A DNA stretch of 64,000 bases from a bacterium (GTDB lineage Bacteria; Bacillota; Clostridia; Lachnospirales; Lachnospiraceae): NCBI GenBank assembly GCA_004562765.1, contig SFRL01000015.1, forward strand, positions 5,862 through 69,861, given 5' to 3'. The first letter of the stretch is position 1, and the number at the start of each line of letters is the position of its first letter. Made by a program: the position numbers and the translations under genes. Shown here piece by piece: positions 25,148 through 33,912 of the stretch. The notes beneath the pieces were generated by a model. It made no database searches. It saw only the letters and a list, made by a program, of their open reading frames with translations, and was not told the origin of the DNA.

Positions 25148-25495
25148 TTGAAGAAACTGGAGTATTCACAGATAGCCAGACAAAAGTTAAAAAAACTTAA
25201 AAGAGATTTATCACAAAAATTTGGATTATCATTTGCAAAGAAGTCTATCAAACGGATGACAACTTCGGTCAGAAGATTGGAGCAGTTTGCTGACAGTGGA
25301 GTGCAGATTGCAGAGCTGTATGATATTGACACAGACTATTGGTATGTCTTTGTTAATCACAATTATTTTGTGTACCGTGTGGAAGATGACAAGGTAATTG
25401 TTGTTCAAATATTCAATGAAAAAGAAGATTTCATGCAGAAACTGTTTGGAATAACCGGTAGAACACAGGAGTCTATTGAATATTGGGGCGAGTGA
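25148..25495 (+). CDS. RelE/ParE-family toxin
   Basis: 115 residues with the RelE/ParE fold: a basic N-terminal helix pair (RQKLKKLKRDLSQKFG), then strands ending in YWYVFVNHNYFVYRVEDDKVIVVQIF. Probably a ribosome-dependent mRNA interferase or gyrase poison; sequence alone does not decide. Starts with TTG shortly after the antitoxin stop. The RNase P RNA gene follows. Confidence 0.83.
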   Translation: MKKLEYSQIARQKLKKLKRDLSQKFGLSFAKKSIKRMTTSVRRLEQFADSGVQIAELYDIDTDYWYVFVNHNYFVYRVEDDKVIVVQIFNEKEDFMQKLFGITGRTQESIEYWGE

Positions 25496-25505
25496 TAAAA
25501 TTCCC

Positions 25506-25534
25506 TTGCATTTGCGCACAAAAGATGGCATAAT
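25506..25534 (+). promoter_or_regulatory. Promoter of the RNase P RNA gene
   Basis: TTGCAT (25506-25511), 17-base spacer, CATAAT (25529-25534), about eight bases before the predicted RNA start. Confidence 0.6.
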
Positions 25535-25542
25535 TAAAATTC

Positions 25543-25893
25543 GGTTGAGCAGGACAAATGATCGCGGCTGCAAGTGTCGAAAGACCGCAGGTGAGGAAAG
25601 TCCGGGCTTCACAGGGCAGGATGCCGGATAACGTCCGGTGGAGGTGACTCCCAGGCCAGTGCAACAGAAATAAACCGCCACTGATTCCAGTGGTAAGGGT
25701 GGAAAGGCAGTGTAAGAGACTACCGTGCGGCTGGTAACAGCCGTAGCCATGTAAACCCCATCCGAAGCAAGACCAGAACGAAGCGATGACGTGGCCCGCC
25801 AGCTTCAGGTAGGTCGCTTGAGGCGCATGGCAACATGCGTCCTAGATAGATGATCATTCAACGACATAACCCGGCTTATCGTTCTGCTTAACC
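25543..25893 (+). ncRNA. rnpB: RNase P RNA (catalytic RNA of tRNA 5' processing)
   Basis: About 351 nt. Helix P1 pairs GGTTGAGCAGGAC at the 5' end with GTTCTGCTTAACC at the 3' end. Universally conserved parts are present: GAGGAAAGTCCGGGC, the ACAGAAA stretch, GGTAACAGCC in the tRNA-CCA-binding region, and near the 3' end ACATAACCCGGCTTA. A T-rich run follows P1, acting as terminator. It sits between a TA pair and the zinc-ribbon/DUF5685/J-domain operon. Confidence 0.97.
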
Positions 25894-26023
25894 TGTTTTT
25901 TCTAATGCAAATATAAAAAAAGTATTAAATCTGCGGCAGTTTTATTGACGAAGCGTGTGAAACGATTTAACATACCTTTTATATCAGTACGAAGGTGCTG
26001 AACAGAAAGAGGTGTTATTCAAA

Positions 26024-26425
26024 ATGAAGTTTCGAGAAAAAATGCAGCAGTTTATGTATGGCAGATATGGAAATGATCAATTGTCCAGAGTATACCTTGG
26101 CATCACGTTAGTGCTTCTGGTGTTATCGCTGTTTACGCGCTGGACAATTTTTTATATTGCAGGCATTGCGCTGTTGATCTACTGCTACTACCGGATGTTT
26201 TCCAAAAACATCACAAAGATGAGTGCACAGAATCAAAAATATTTAAACTGGCGCTACGGCTTGGCAGTAAAGCGTCAGAAGGCAAAGACACACATGGAGC
26301 AGCGGAAGATCTACCATTTTTATAAGTGCCCCCAGTGCAAGCAGAAGGTGCGTGTTCCAAAAGGACATGGAAAGATCTGTATCACCTGTCCGAAATGTAA
26401 GATGGAATTTATCCGCAAGAGTTGA
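26024..26425 (+). CDS. Membrane protein with C-terminal zinc ribbon
   Basis: 133 residues: a short N-terminal helix, two membrane segments (about 26-62), and a cytoplasmic zinc ribbon with CPQC and CPKC pairs at about 103-126. Function unknown. Seen next to rnpB and upstream of DUF5685 and J-domain genes with short spacing, so the three are probably one operon. Start at the ATG after GAGGTG; a GTG four codons upstream is possible. Confidence 0.75.
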   Translation: MKFREKMQQFMYGRYGNDQLSRVYLGITLVLLVLSLFTRWTIFYIAGIALLIYCYYRMFSKNITKMSAQNQKYLNWRYGLAVKRQKAKTHMEQRKIYHFYKCPQCKQKVRVPKGHGKICITCPKCKMEFIRKS

Positions 26426-26445
26426 TTTCAGAGGTAAGAGTTTTT

Positions 26446-27372
26446 ATGTTTGGATATATTCATGCGAATGCAAAAGAATTGACAGAAGAAAATAAGATCA
26501 CTTATCAGGCATACTATTGCGGATTGTGTCAGCAGTTGAAGGAAAATTGCGGAAAAAAAGGGCAGATGCTCCTGAATTATGATATGACCTTTCTCATCAT
26601 TCTGCTGAGCGGGTTGTATGAATTGGAAAATAGCCATGAGGCATTCAACTGTGTACGTCATCCCGGCAGCAAGCAGAATGTCTGGATCAATGACGCGACA
26701 CGGTATGCGGCGGATATGAATATTCTGTTGTCGTACCACAATTCGCTGGACGATTGGCGGGACGAGCATTCCGTTACCAAAAAGATGGTTGTGAAGGCAC
26801 TGCATGATGACTATGTGCGGATCGGCGCACAGTATCCGAGACAGTTGTCTGCACTGGAAAATTATCTGGAGCAGCTGGCGGCGGCAGAGACACGGCAGGA
26901 GACGAACATCGATCTGGTGGCAGGGCTGACGGGAGAGATGCTTGCCGAGATCTTTGACTGGAAGCAGGATGAGTGGTCGGAGGAACTGCGGTGTTTTGGC
27001 TTTTACATGGGCAAGTTTATTTATCTGATGGATGCCTATGAGGATCTGGAAAAAGACCGGAAAAATAAGCAATATAACATTTTGGCATATGTTGCGGGCA
27101 GTGAGGAATATGAGATATACTGCAAGCAGCTTCTGACCAGCATGATGGCGGAATGTGCCAAATCCTTTGAGCGGCTGCCGATCCTGCAGCACGCGGACAT
27201 TCTGCGGAATGTGCTGTATTCCGGCGTGTGGACACGCTATGAGTATCTGCAGTTGAAAAGGCAGAAAAAGGAATTAAAGGAAAAGAAAGCCGCGGCGACC
27301 AGCCGGACGAAAAACCTGAAAAAAGAAAACAAAAAACAAAAAAGGAAAAAAGACAGTGGCGAATCCTTATGA
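26446..27372 (+). CDS. DUF5685-family protein
   Basis: 308 residues. The N-terminal MFGYIHANAKELTEENKITY and YYCGLCQQLKENCG match DUF5685. The middle is an all-helical domain with Asp-rich patches (MDAYEDLEKDRKNKQYN) that recall trans-prenyltransferase-like or phytoene-synthase-like helices. The C-terminus is a highly basic Lys tail. Biochemical role unknown. It overlaps the J-domain gene by 17 bases, pointing to coupled translation and a shared task. Confidence 0.78.
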   Translation: MFGYIHANAKELTEENKITYQAYYCGLCQQLKENCGKKGQMLLNYDMTFLIILLSGLYELENSHEAFNCVRHPGSKQNVWINDATRYAADMNILLSYHNSLDDWRDEHSVTKKMVVKALHDDYVRIGAQYPRQLSALENYLEQLAAAETRQETNIDLVAGLTGEMLAEIFDWKQDEWSEELRCFGFYMGKFIYLMDAYEDLEKDRKNKQYNILAYVAGSEEYEIYCKQLLTSMMAECAKSFERLPILQHADILRNVLYSGVWTRYEYLQLKRQKKELKEKKAAATSRTKNLKKENKKQKRKKDSGESL

Positions 27373-28069
27373 GGTGCTGGGGGTGTCACCCGGCGCCAGT
27401 GATGACGAGATAAAAAAAGCATATCGCAATCTGAGCCGAAAATATCATCCGGATGCAAATATCAATAATCCGAATAAAGCCCAGGCGGAAGAACGCTTCA
27501 AGGAAGTGCAGCAGGCCTACGACCAGATCATGAAGGAAAAACAGCAGGGCTACAGCTATGACGGGTTTGGCGGAGGCAGCAGTCAGGGCGGATATTACGG
27601 TGACTTCGGTGGTTTTGGCGGCTTTGGCGGCAGTGCATACGGCGGTGCATATGGTGGCAGCGCATATGGCGGACAGCAGCGCAGCACCGGTTCATCCGAC
27701 ACGGATACCATCGAGCTGCAGGCAGCAGCCAACTATATCAATCATCGCTGTTACCGCGAGGCATTGAATGTGCTGGCAAATATCAAGAACCGAACTGCGA
27801 CATGGTACTATTATAGTGCAATGGCAAATGCCGGTGCCGGAAATAATGTGACGGCGAAACAGCATATCGCACAGGCATGCGCAATGGATCCGAACAATAT
27901 GCAGTACCGCGCCTTTGAGCAGCAATTGAACTACGGCGGAGACTGGTACAGCAATATGGGACGCGGCTATACCAGACCGCTTGCAGGCAGCAACAGCTTC
28001 TGTCTGAGCCTGTGCCTGATGAATATCCTATGTAATTGCTGCTGTAATCCTGTTGGATTTAGATTTTAA
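27356..28069 (+). CDS. J-domain (DnaJ-like) protein with Gly/Tyr-rich linker
   Basis: 237 residues, GTG start. A complete J domain occupies about 1-65 (PYEVLGVSPGASDDEIKKAY, HPD motif in RKYHPDAN), so it should stimulate an Hsp70 ATPase. Residues about 70-115 are Gly/Tyr/Ser-rich, and 120-200 form a TPR-like helical hairpin set (ANYINHRCYREALNVL). The C-terminus is short, hydrophobic and Cys-rich (CNCCCN), perhaps a membrane or metal anchor. It lacks the zinc and peptide domains of true DnaJ. Last gene of its operon. Confidence 0.85.
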   Translation: MANPYEVLGVSPGASDDEIKKAYRNLSRKYHPDANINNPNKAQAEERFKEVQQAYDQIMKEKQQGYSYDGFGGGSSQGGYYGDFGGFGGFGGSAYGGAYGGSAYGGQQRSTGSSDTDTIELQAAANYINHRCYREALNVLANIKNRTATWYYYSAMANAGAGNNVTAKQHIAQACAMDPNNMQYRAFEQQLNYGGDWYSNMGRGYTRPLAGSNSFCLSLCLMNILCNCCCNPVGFRF

Positions 28070-28090
28070 AATTGAGAAAATATACAAGAA

Positions 28091-28125
28091 AAGAGAGGTG
28101 CATTTCATGAAAATGTACCTCTCTT
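28091..28125 (-). terminator. Terminator between the J-domain operon and pyrBI
   Basis: 15-bp stem (28091-28105 with 28111-28125, one G-T pair) and five-base loop. On the minus strand it follows pyrI and runs into TTTTCTT, so it mainly ends the pyrBI transcript. Confidence 0.65.
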
Positions 28126-28137
28126 GCGTATCTCAGA

Positions 28138-28563
28138 TTAATTCTTGAACTTCGTCTCGCAGTACTTACACCGATACACCTTGTTTTCCGGATCGGTGAG
28201 CACAAAGATCTGCTCCAGTTCCTGCTCGATAGAGGTGATGCAGCGGGGATTCTTGCAGGAGATCACGTTGTGCACTTCTTTCGGCAGATGCAGTGCTTTT
28301 TTCTCAACGATCTTATCGTCCTTGATCACGTTGACAGTGATGCGGTGATCAATGAATCCTAAAATATCCAGATCCAGTGCGTCAATCGGACACTCGACCT
28401 TGATGATATCTTTTTTTCCCATCTTGTTGCTCTTTGCGTTTTTGATGATCGCCACCGTGCAGTCGAGCTGATCCAGCTTCAGATCATGGTAAATGCGCAG
28501 GCTCATACCGGCCTGAATGTGGTCTAATACAAAGCCCTCATGGATTCCGCTGATATTTAACAT
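28138..28563 (-). CDS. pyrI: Aspartate carbamoyltransferase regulatory subunit
   Basis: 141 residues. The N-terminal nucleotide-binding domain (GFVLDHIQAG) is followed by a C-terminal zinc domain with the four cysteines CKNPRC and CKYC that hold regulatory to catalytic chains. Confers feedback control by nucleotides on pyrimidine synthesis. Start at MLNISG, eight bases after GGAGG. It begins 13 bases after the pyrB stop, so the pair is an operon. Confidence 0.95.
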   Translation of the reverse strand: MLNISGIHEGFVLDHIQAGMSLRIYHDLKLDQLDCTVAIIKNAKSNKMGKKDIIKVECPIDALDLDILGFIDHRITVNVIKDDKIVEKKALHLPKEVHNVISCKNPRCITSIEQELEQIFVLTDPENKVYRCKYCETKFKN

Positions 28564-28576
28564 TTCACATACCTCC

Positions 28577-29497
28577 TCAATCAACCTTGATGCCTAACAG
28601 TGTAAGGATCAGCGCCATGCGCACATAGACACCATACTGTGCCTGTTTGAAATAAACGGCTCTCGGATCATCGTCCACTTCCACGGAGATCTCATTGACA
28701 CGGGGCAGCGGATGCAGCACCAGCATGTCCTCTCTTGCAAGGCTCATCTTTTCTTTATCCAAAATATAGAAATCCTTCATGCGTACATAATCTTCCTCAT
28801 TGAAGAAGCGCTCCCGCTGTACACGGGTCATGTATAAGACATCGAGGTCGCCGATGGCATCCTCCAGCTTTTCCATCTCGCGGTAAGGGATGTGGTTAGC
28901 TTCCAGTACATCCGTGCGAATATAGCTGGGAACGCGGAGTTCCTCCGGAGATACCAGTACAAACTCCACACCGGGATAGCGGATCAGTGCATTGATCAGA
29001 GAGTGGACGGTACGGCCGAATTTCAGATCGCCGCACAGACCGATCTTCAGATGATCGAAATGTCCTTTTAAATTGTAAATGGTGAGCAGATCCGTGAGAG
29101 TCTGGGTCGGATGTTGATGACCGCCGTCACCGGCGTTGATAACAGGAATCCCGGATTTTTGGGAAGCGACTAAAGCAGCTCCTTCTTTGGGATGACGAAT
29201 GGCACATATATCTGCGTAGCAGGAAATAACACGAATGGTATCGGAAACACTTTCGCCCTTGGCAGCGGAACTGCTGTCGGCACTGTGAAAACCGAGAACA
29301 TTGCCGCCGAGATTTAACATGGCAGCCTCAAAACTGAGTCGGGTACGGGTGCTTGGCTCATAAAAACAAGTCGCAAGCTTTTTGCCTTCACAGGCATGTG
29401 CGTATTTATCGGGATGTTTTTCGATGTCGCCCGCGAGAGACAGAAGCTCGTCCAGCTCTTCGACCGACAAGTCCAATGGGCTCATTAGATGACGCAT
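28577..29497 (-). CDS. pyrB: Aspartate carbamoyltransferase catalytic subunit
   Basis: 306 residues. Catalyses carbamoyl phosphate plus aspartate to carbamoyl aspartate, the committed step of pyrimidine synthesis. The carbamoyl-phosphate loop EPSTRTRLSFEAAM is near 50, GHQHPTQTLTDLL near 130, and HPLPRVNEI near 262. With pyrI it should form the regulated c6r6 enzyme. AGGAGG lies 12 bases before the ATG. No pyrR-type attenuator was recognised upstream. Confidence 0.97.
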   Translation of the reverse strand: MRHLMSPLDLSVEELDELLSLAGDIEKHPDKYAHACEGKKLATCFYEPSTRTRLSFEAAMLNLGGNVLGFHSADSSSAAKGESVSDTIRVISCYADICAIRHPKEGAALVASQKSGIPVINAGDGGHQHPTQTLTDLLTIYNLKGHFDHLKIGLCGDLKFGRTVHSLINALIRYPGVEFVLVSPEELRVPSYIRTDVLEANHIPYREMEKLEDAIGDLDVLYMTRVQRERFFNEEDYVRMKDFYILDKEKMSLAREDMLVLHPLPRVNEISVEVDDDPRAVYFKQAQYGVYVRMALILTLLGIKVD

Positions 29498-29574
29498 GGT
29501 ATTCTAGTTCCTCCTTGATGTATTTTTACTATCATATAATAACGGTTAGTGAAATTCAAGAGAGAAATTGATGC

Positions 29575-29838
29575 AGGGCAACATTATGTTCCATAGAGAA
29601 AGGAGCACCCTCTGTTGCAATCGGCTGTTATGCCGCAGTACTGCATGCATTAAATTATATGGATAAAGATTTATTGTTGGTCGCTAAAGACGATGAGCTG
29701 GGGAGAAAGCTTCAGGATCTGGAATTGCCCGTAAGAAAACGGGTTGTAAAGAATCGTCACCTTAAAGAACGGCACAAAAAAGACCGTCAAGATGAGGATC
29801 GAAGTAAAATAAATGTGATAGAGTTGGAAGATGATTAA
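29575..29838 (+). pseudogene. Relic ORF containing a 60-bp copy of the surface-protein 3' end
   Basis: No start codon with a ribosome-binding site. An open frame reads KGAPSVAIGCYAAVLHALNY, continues with DLLLVAKDDELGRKLQDLE, and ends at TAA near 29838; family not recognised. Inside it, 29754-29813 match the last 60 bases of the Ig-domain surface-protein gene (33724-33783) at 56 of 60 positions, including that gene's TAA, but read in another frame. So the stretch is a recombination scar that kept the tail of a former surface-protein copy. Confidence 0.6.
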
Positions 29839-29873
29839 ATAAACATCATTTTCCTATGGTAAAATCAGCTATA

Positions 29874-29922
29874 TTCGGTTATGATAAAAATATGGATAAA
29901 ATTATGATAAAATTATGATAAG
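29874..29922 (+). promoter_or_regulatory. Short direct repeats before the third TA pair
   Basis: The block has four related copies of TATGATAAA-like units, the last two exact as AAAATTATGAT, directly before AAGGAGG. They may form a -10 region with iterated operator sites. Confidence 0.35.
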
Positions 29923-29931
29923 GAGGTTTTT

Positions 29932-30189
29932 ATGATACAGATTAGACCCGTTTCAGATTTGAGAAATAAGTTTCCGGATATAGAGAGAGCGGTGGGAGGA
30001 GGAGACCCGGTGTATTTGACGAAGAATGGCTATGGCACCATGGTTGTTTTAAGTCTGGAAGCATACTCCAGATTAACAGATGGTGTGGAAAACGCACTTG
30101 ATGAAGCCGACAGAGCAGCCATGGAAGATAACAGAAGATATACACATGAGGAAGTGTTCTCAAATCTTCGGAGGAGGATAAATGGCTGA
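29932..30189 (+). CDS. Phd/YefM-family antitoxin
   Basis: 85 residues: IRPVSDLRNKFPDIERAV, then VYLTKNGYGTMVVLSLEAY form the Phd fold; the C-terminal acidic helix (EADRAAMEDNRRYTHEEVF) is the likely toxin clamp. Strong AAGGAGG site. It overlaps the toxin gene by eight bases. Close relative of the antitoxin at 24890. Confidence 0.9.
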   Translation: MIQIRPVSDLRNKFPDIERAVGGGDPVYLTKNGYGTMVVLSLEAYSRLTDGVENALDEADRAAMEDNRRYTHEEVFSNLRRRING

Positions 30190-30511
30190 TACGAAGTATA
30201 AGTTGCGGTATTTAGCTCTGTTTTATGAAGATTTGGAGCAGAAGGCAGTTTATATTGCGAAAAATTTGCATAATGAAAAGGCGGCGAATGATTTACTTGA
30301 TGCAGTTGAGTGTGCCATATTGGAGAGACAGCCTGTGGCAGAAGCATTTGAACCTTATCATTCAATGAAAGAAAGACGGTATCCATATTATCGCATCTAT
30401 GTGAAAAACTTTGTTGTCTGGTATGTAGTTATTGATGACGAGGGCGAAGATAAGATTATGGAAGTGCGAAGGTTCTTGTATAATAAGCAGGACAGAGATA
30501 ATCTGTTATAA
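30182..30511 (+). CDS. RelE/ParE-family toxin
   Basis: 109 residues: YKLRYLALFYEDLEQKAVYI, then RYPYYRIYVKNFVVWYVVID and MEVRRFLYNKQD show the RelE/ParE pattern of helix pair and twisted sheet. Expected mRNA interferase or gyrase poison. Translationally coupled to its antitoxin. Inserted between the surface-protein tail relic and the LytTR gene. Confidence 0.88.
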   Translation: MADTKYKLRYLALFYEDLEQKAVYIAKNLHNEKAANDLLDAVECAILERQPVAEAFEPYHSMKERRYPYYRIYVKNFVVWYVVIDDEGEDKIMEVRRFLYNKQDRDNLL

Positions 30512-30555
30512 AACAGAATAGGAAAGAACAGAGTTAGGACAGTTATATTAACTAT

Positions 30556-30588
30556 AAAGGTGTATGGAAAAAATCTATACACCTTTTT
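30556..30588. terminator. Two-way terminator between TA pair and LytTR gene
   Basis: 10-bp stem AAAGGTGTAT/ATACACCTTT, 11-base loop, T-run on the plus side and A-run entry that gives T on the minus side. It serves the convergent TA and LytTR genes. Confidence 0.78.
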
Positions 30589-30603
30589 CGTTGTAAAAGC
30601 AGC

Positions 30604-31305
30604 TTACTCCGGCACCAGCACACAGGAGCAGTACCCCGGCTGTGGCTGATAGCAGTAGATCGTGAGATTCTTGTCGATCTCCGGACTGTAATCGTAAAGT
30701 GTGCGCTGTACCCCGTTTAAGGCTACATCTGCGTAAGTGATCAGCCATTTTCTGTCCCCGTTCTTGAACACCTCATAAAAAGAACGGTTTAACATTTCTT
30801 CCACGGGGATGCCCTCTACGACTTCCATGTGTTTGTTGCAGTAGCGGAAAACAAAGTCCACGCCATGACCGTTTTCATCAAATACCAGCTCGATCACACA
30901 GTATGCCACGGGCATATCGTCTAAAATACTGCATTTTTCAAAAAAGCTTAAGGGGGGAAGAACTTCTATCTGGGGCATGAGTGCATCAAAATGCATTTGC
31001 TTTCTGAGCCGTCTGTGGGTACTTAAGTATCGCGTCCTGCCCTGAAAGGTTTTTCCGTCCGGCATGGTGTAAACACCATCCTTGCTGATGTTAAGAATCT
31101 TGTCACGGCGGACGATGGCGTTTCTGGAAATGGATAAAAATTCCTCTTCCGGCAGGAATGCCAGTAACTCGTGCATGGGGATAGTGGAAGCTGCTTCCTC
31201 TCCGGATGCAGAGCAGACCACACTGTTTCTGTCACGGCGGTATATATAGAGAATGTTCTCTACTTCTATATGATGTCTTTTAAAAAATCTTTCCAAATCG
31301 GGCAT
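30604..31305 (-). CDS. LytTR regulator with C-terminal PAS-like domain
   Basis: 233 residues. The N-terminal LytTR DNA-binding domain at about 12-100 carries ENILYIYRRDRNSVV, FLSISRNAIVRRDKILNI and GRTRYLSTHRR. A PAS-like sensor follows at about 118-225 (DDMPVAYCVIELVFDENG). There is no receiver domain, so it probably senses a ligand directly. It is divergent from the surface-protein gene and is the likely regulator of it. A relic of a paralogue's C-terminus lies near 33856. Confidence 0.85.
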   Translation of the reverse strand: MPDLERFFKRHHIEVENILYIYRRDRNSVVCSASGEEAASTIPMHELLAFLPEEEFLSISRNAIVRRDKILNISKDGVYTMPDGKTFQGRTRYLSTHRRLRKQMHFDALMPQIEVLPPLSFFEKCSILDDMPVAYCVIELVFDENGHGVDFVFRYCNKHMEVVEGIPVEEMLNRSFYEVFKNGDRKWLITYADVALNGVQRTLYDYSPEIDKNLTIYCYQPQPGYCSCVLVPE

Positions 31306-31616
31306 GGGTATTCCGCTCTCCTAACTTCATTGATAAGTCGATGATACCACAAAATGGGATAAACTACAATGCATGAGCGATAAAATGCAAATATAAAGTT
31401 GTAGTTAGCGCAATCTTTCGTTTCGTACCTTATATCATAAATGAATCGAATACTAATAAACGGAATAGAATCGTAATAATATTGTATTTTGAACAGAAAC
31501 GTGATATGCTATTGTAAAAATTTTATGGATTTTCAGTTGAAGTATTGTTGAAGAAAAAATATCAAACATAATGTTGGGCTTTGAACGAAAAGCCTATAAG
31601 AATGGAGGAGATTGCA
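31306..31616. other. Divergent intergenic region, LytTR / surface protein
   Basis: 311 AT-rich bases with no gene. It must hold promoters for both sides. TTGTAT, 17 bases and TATGCT near 31480-31510 is a possible promoter toward the surface protein. LytTR-type direct repeats were not identified with confidence. GGAGGAG lies before the ATG at 31617. Confidence 0.4.
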
Positions 31617-33782
31617 ATGGACAAATTTTATAAGAAAGGACATCTGGCAAGGCGCGGAAAACGGTGGTCCGCCCTTCTTATGAGCGTCTGCCTGATTGGG
31701 ACGATGATTCCGGTAACAGCAAGGGCAGAGTCGGGGGAAAATAAAGAAAATATATTATCTGAATATAATACCAGCTTTGAAGGGGGAGATGATGATGGAA
31801 ACATTAACTGCTGGAAGGACGTATCGTGGGAACAGACCAATATCTCCAGAAAAGAATACGGAGAAGCAGCAAAGCCTGCTGCTGACTGCGGAGATTACTA
31901 TGTACAGGCAAAACCGGCAAACATAGGCGGGAAGGCGCAGTGCCAGATTGGGGGCGAAGGAATAGCAGCGCTGATAAAAGGCGGAAAGACATATGAGTAT
32001 TCATATTATGCAAAGCTTGCAGAGGGAGAAATGGCAGGAACTGTAACCCTGAGCGTGATAGGAGACTGGACGTCCAGTGCTGTGGTGACACCGGACAAGG
32101 AAGTGACCCTGAATGCAGATGAATGGCAGAAGGTGACGGGAACCTTTACTCTTGCAAGCGATGCTTCACAGGTGGTGGTAGTCAGATTTGAAGAAACCGC
32201 CGGTGTGGCCTTCTGTCTGGATGACCTGAGAGTGGCAGAGGAACCTATACCGGTAACTCTCTCTGGCATAACCTGTGACGACCGTGTATATAACGGAACC
32301 GCCTATGTCTATACAGGCACACCGGTATGGATGACCGAGGACGGTACACCGGCAACCGGTGAAACTAGCGTAACTTATCAGAAAGCGGGAGAAGTTTTAG
32401 AAAAAGCTCCAACAGATGTAGGCAGCTACCAGGCAGTATTTACCATTACATCTGATGACTATGTGGGTACAGAAAGCTACAGCTTTGAGATCACAAAAGC
32501 AGAGATCACCGTAGCAGCGAAGAATAAGAGTATCTATGTCGGTGATGCGGTTCCAAGCCTGGAAAACCCGACAGCCGGAACCGATTATACCGTCACGGGT
32601 TTATGCGGAACCGATGCTTTGGGAGGTACGGTGTCCATGTCGTACGCAGAGGAACCGGACAACACGAAAGCCGGAACCTATGAGATATTAATTAGCGGTC
32701 TGACTGCTCCGGAGGAACATAACTATACGATCGCATTTACAAAAGGAACATTGACCATTACAACAAAGCCATCCGGTGGTGGCTCTACTGGCGGCAGCTC
32801 TGATAGCGGCAGCAGCTCCGGTGGATCATCCGGCGGCGCGGTAGGTGGAGCAACGGATAAGCCTGCTGATTCAGACAATACCTCAACCACCACGAACAAG
32901 GATGGTTCCACCACGACCACTACGACCGAGACTGACACCAACGGAAACACCGTCACCACAACTACTACGGTAGCAACAGACGGTTCTACTACGGAAAAGG
33001 TACAGGCGACGGACACAAATGCAGCAGGCAAGGAAGTGGCAGTTACTACCACCACCAAGACTGACGCGGACGGAAATGTGACCAGTGTGACCGAGAAGTC
33101 CGTCATTGATAATATCGCAAAGGATACCACAGCCACCGTCACCGTAAAGACAGACGGAGACGGCAACGTCACTTCTGCCAAGGCAAGCGTCACCAAGACC
33201 AGCGACACCGGAACCGTATCTCTGGGCAGTAAGGTGCTCGGACAGATCACCGAGGCAGCCGGAGCAGACACAGAGGTGCGTGTGACAATGACGGTCAAGG
33301 ATCGTGAAGGAAATACGAAGTACAAGGTACAGGCGGATACGAACGAGATCGTTCCGGGCGAAAAACTATACATTTACAAACTGGATACAAAGACCGGAAA
33401 ATACACGATGGTGAACGCCAAGGAGTATAAGGTCACAAAGGCGGGAACCGTCACGGTCAACATGACGAAAAAGGCGACCTATGAGCTTGTCACGGCACAG
33501 GAATCCAAGGCGATCACGAAAGAGATCCTTGCGACGGTGAAGCCTGCCAAGAGCAGTACGAGTCTTTCGGAAGACAAGAAAACTACCTTCAAGCTCTCCG
33601 CAAAACTGGATATGGACAATGTAAAGAGCATCACCTATGCCACATCCAAGAAATCCATAGCAACGGTCAGCAAAAAGGGAACGATCACGGCAGTGAACGC
33701 CGGAACCGCCACCGTCAAGGCAGTCGTCACCTTAAAGAACGGCACAAAAAAGACCATTAAGATGACGATCAAAGTAAAATAA
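31617..33782 (+). CDS. Secreted surface protein: CBM-like, MBG-like and Ig-like (Big_2) domains
   Basis: 721 residues. Signal peptide 1-38. A carbohydrate-binding-module-like jelly roll at about 50-208 (NTSFEGG... FCLDDLRV) is followed by Ig-like MBG/YDG-type modules at about 212-385 (VYNGTAYVYTG, KSIYVGDAVPSL). Then come a Gly/Ser linker, a Thr-rich repeat segment at about 410-510 (TTTTETDTNGNTVTTTTT), a beta-rich region, and a terminal Big_2 domain at about 645-721. No LPXTG sorting motif. Probably a glycan- or mucin-binding adhesin. Fragments of sister copies lie at 29754 and 35520. Confidence 0.85.
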   Translation: MDKFYKKGHLARRGKRWSALLMSVCLIGTMIPVTARAESGENKENILSEYNTSFEGGDDDGNINCWKDVSWEQTNISRKEYGEAAKPAADCGDYYVQAKPANIGGKAQCQIGGEGIAALIKGGKTYEYSYYAKLAEGEMAGTVTLSVIGDWTSSAVVTPDKEVTLNADEWQKVTGTFTLASDASQVVVVRFEETAGVAFCLDDLRVAEEPIPVTLSGITCDDRVYNGTAYVYTGTPVWMTEDGTPATGETSVTYQKAGEVLEKAPTDVGSYQAVFTITSDDYVGTESYSFEITKAEITVAAKNKSIYVGDAVPSLENPTAGTDYTVTGLCGTDALGGTVSMSYAEEPDNTKAGTYEILISGLTAPEEHNYTIAFTKGTLTITTKPSGGGSTGGSSDSGSSSGGSSGGAVGGATDKPADSDNTSTTTNKDGSTTTTTTETDTNGNTVTTTTTVATDGSTTEKVQATDTNAAGKEVAVTTTTKTDADGNVTSVTEKSVIDNIAKDTTATVTVKTDGDGNVTSAKASVTKTSDTGTVSLGSKVLGQITEAAGADTEVRVTMTVKDREGNTKYKVQADTNEIVPGEKLYIYKLDTKTGKYTMVNAKEYKVTKAGTVTVNMTKKATYELVTAQESKAITKEILATVKPAKSSTSLSEDKKTTFKLSAKLDMDNVKSITYATSKKSIATVSKKGTITAVNAGTATVKAVVTLKNGTKKTIKMTIKVK

Positions 33783-33795
33783 AGAATTTTATCAC

Positions 33796-33827
33796 ACCGG
33801 GTGGACATTTGATGTTCACCCGGTTTT
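33796..33827 (+). terminator. Terminator of the surface-protein gene
   Basis: 12-bp stem ACCGGGTGGACA/TGTTCACCCGGT (one G-T pair), five-base loop, then T5. Confidence 0.85.
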
Positions 33828-33849
33828 TGCGCGTACTGTAGAAAAAATG

Positions 33850-33912
33850 AAAGCTCTCCGGCACTAGCAAACAGGCGCGATAGCCCGGTTCCGGGTGCGG
33901 AATGAATAGAAT
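33850..33912 (-). pseudogene. Relic of a second LytTR-regulator 3' end
   Basis: Read on the minus strand, the DNA encodes HPEPGYRACLLVPE, close to the C-terminus of the intact LytTR protein (QPQPGYCSCVLVPE at 30604-30660). Bases are also alike (CCGGCACTAGCAAACAGG against CCGGCACCAGCACACAGG). Upstream sequence is unrelated, so only the gene's tail survives. It occupies the same place relative to the preceding surface-protein gene that the intact LytTR gene occupies relative to the relic at 29754. Confidence 0.6.

Noticed and set aside
32723..33373. Minus-strand frame of 216 codons inside the surface-protein gene
   Set aside because: Val/Ser/Pro-rich product is the mirror of the Thr-rich repeat region on the plus strand; no ribosome-binding site.
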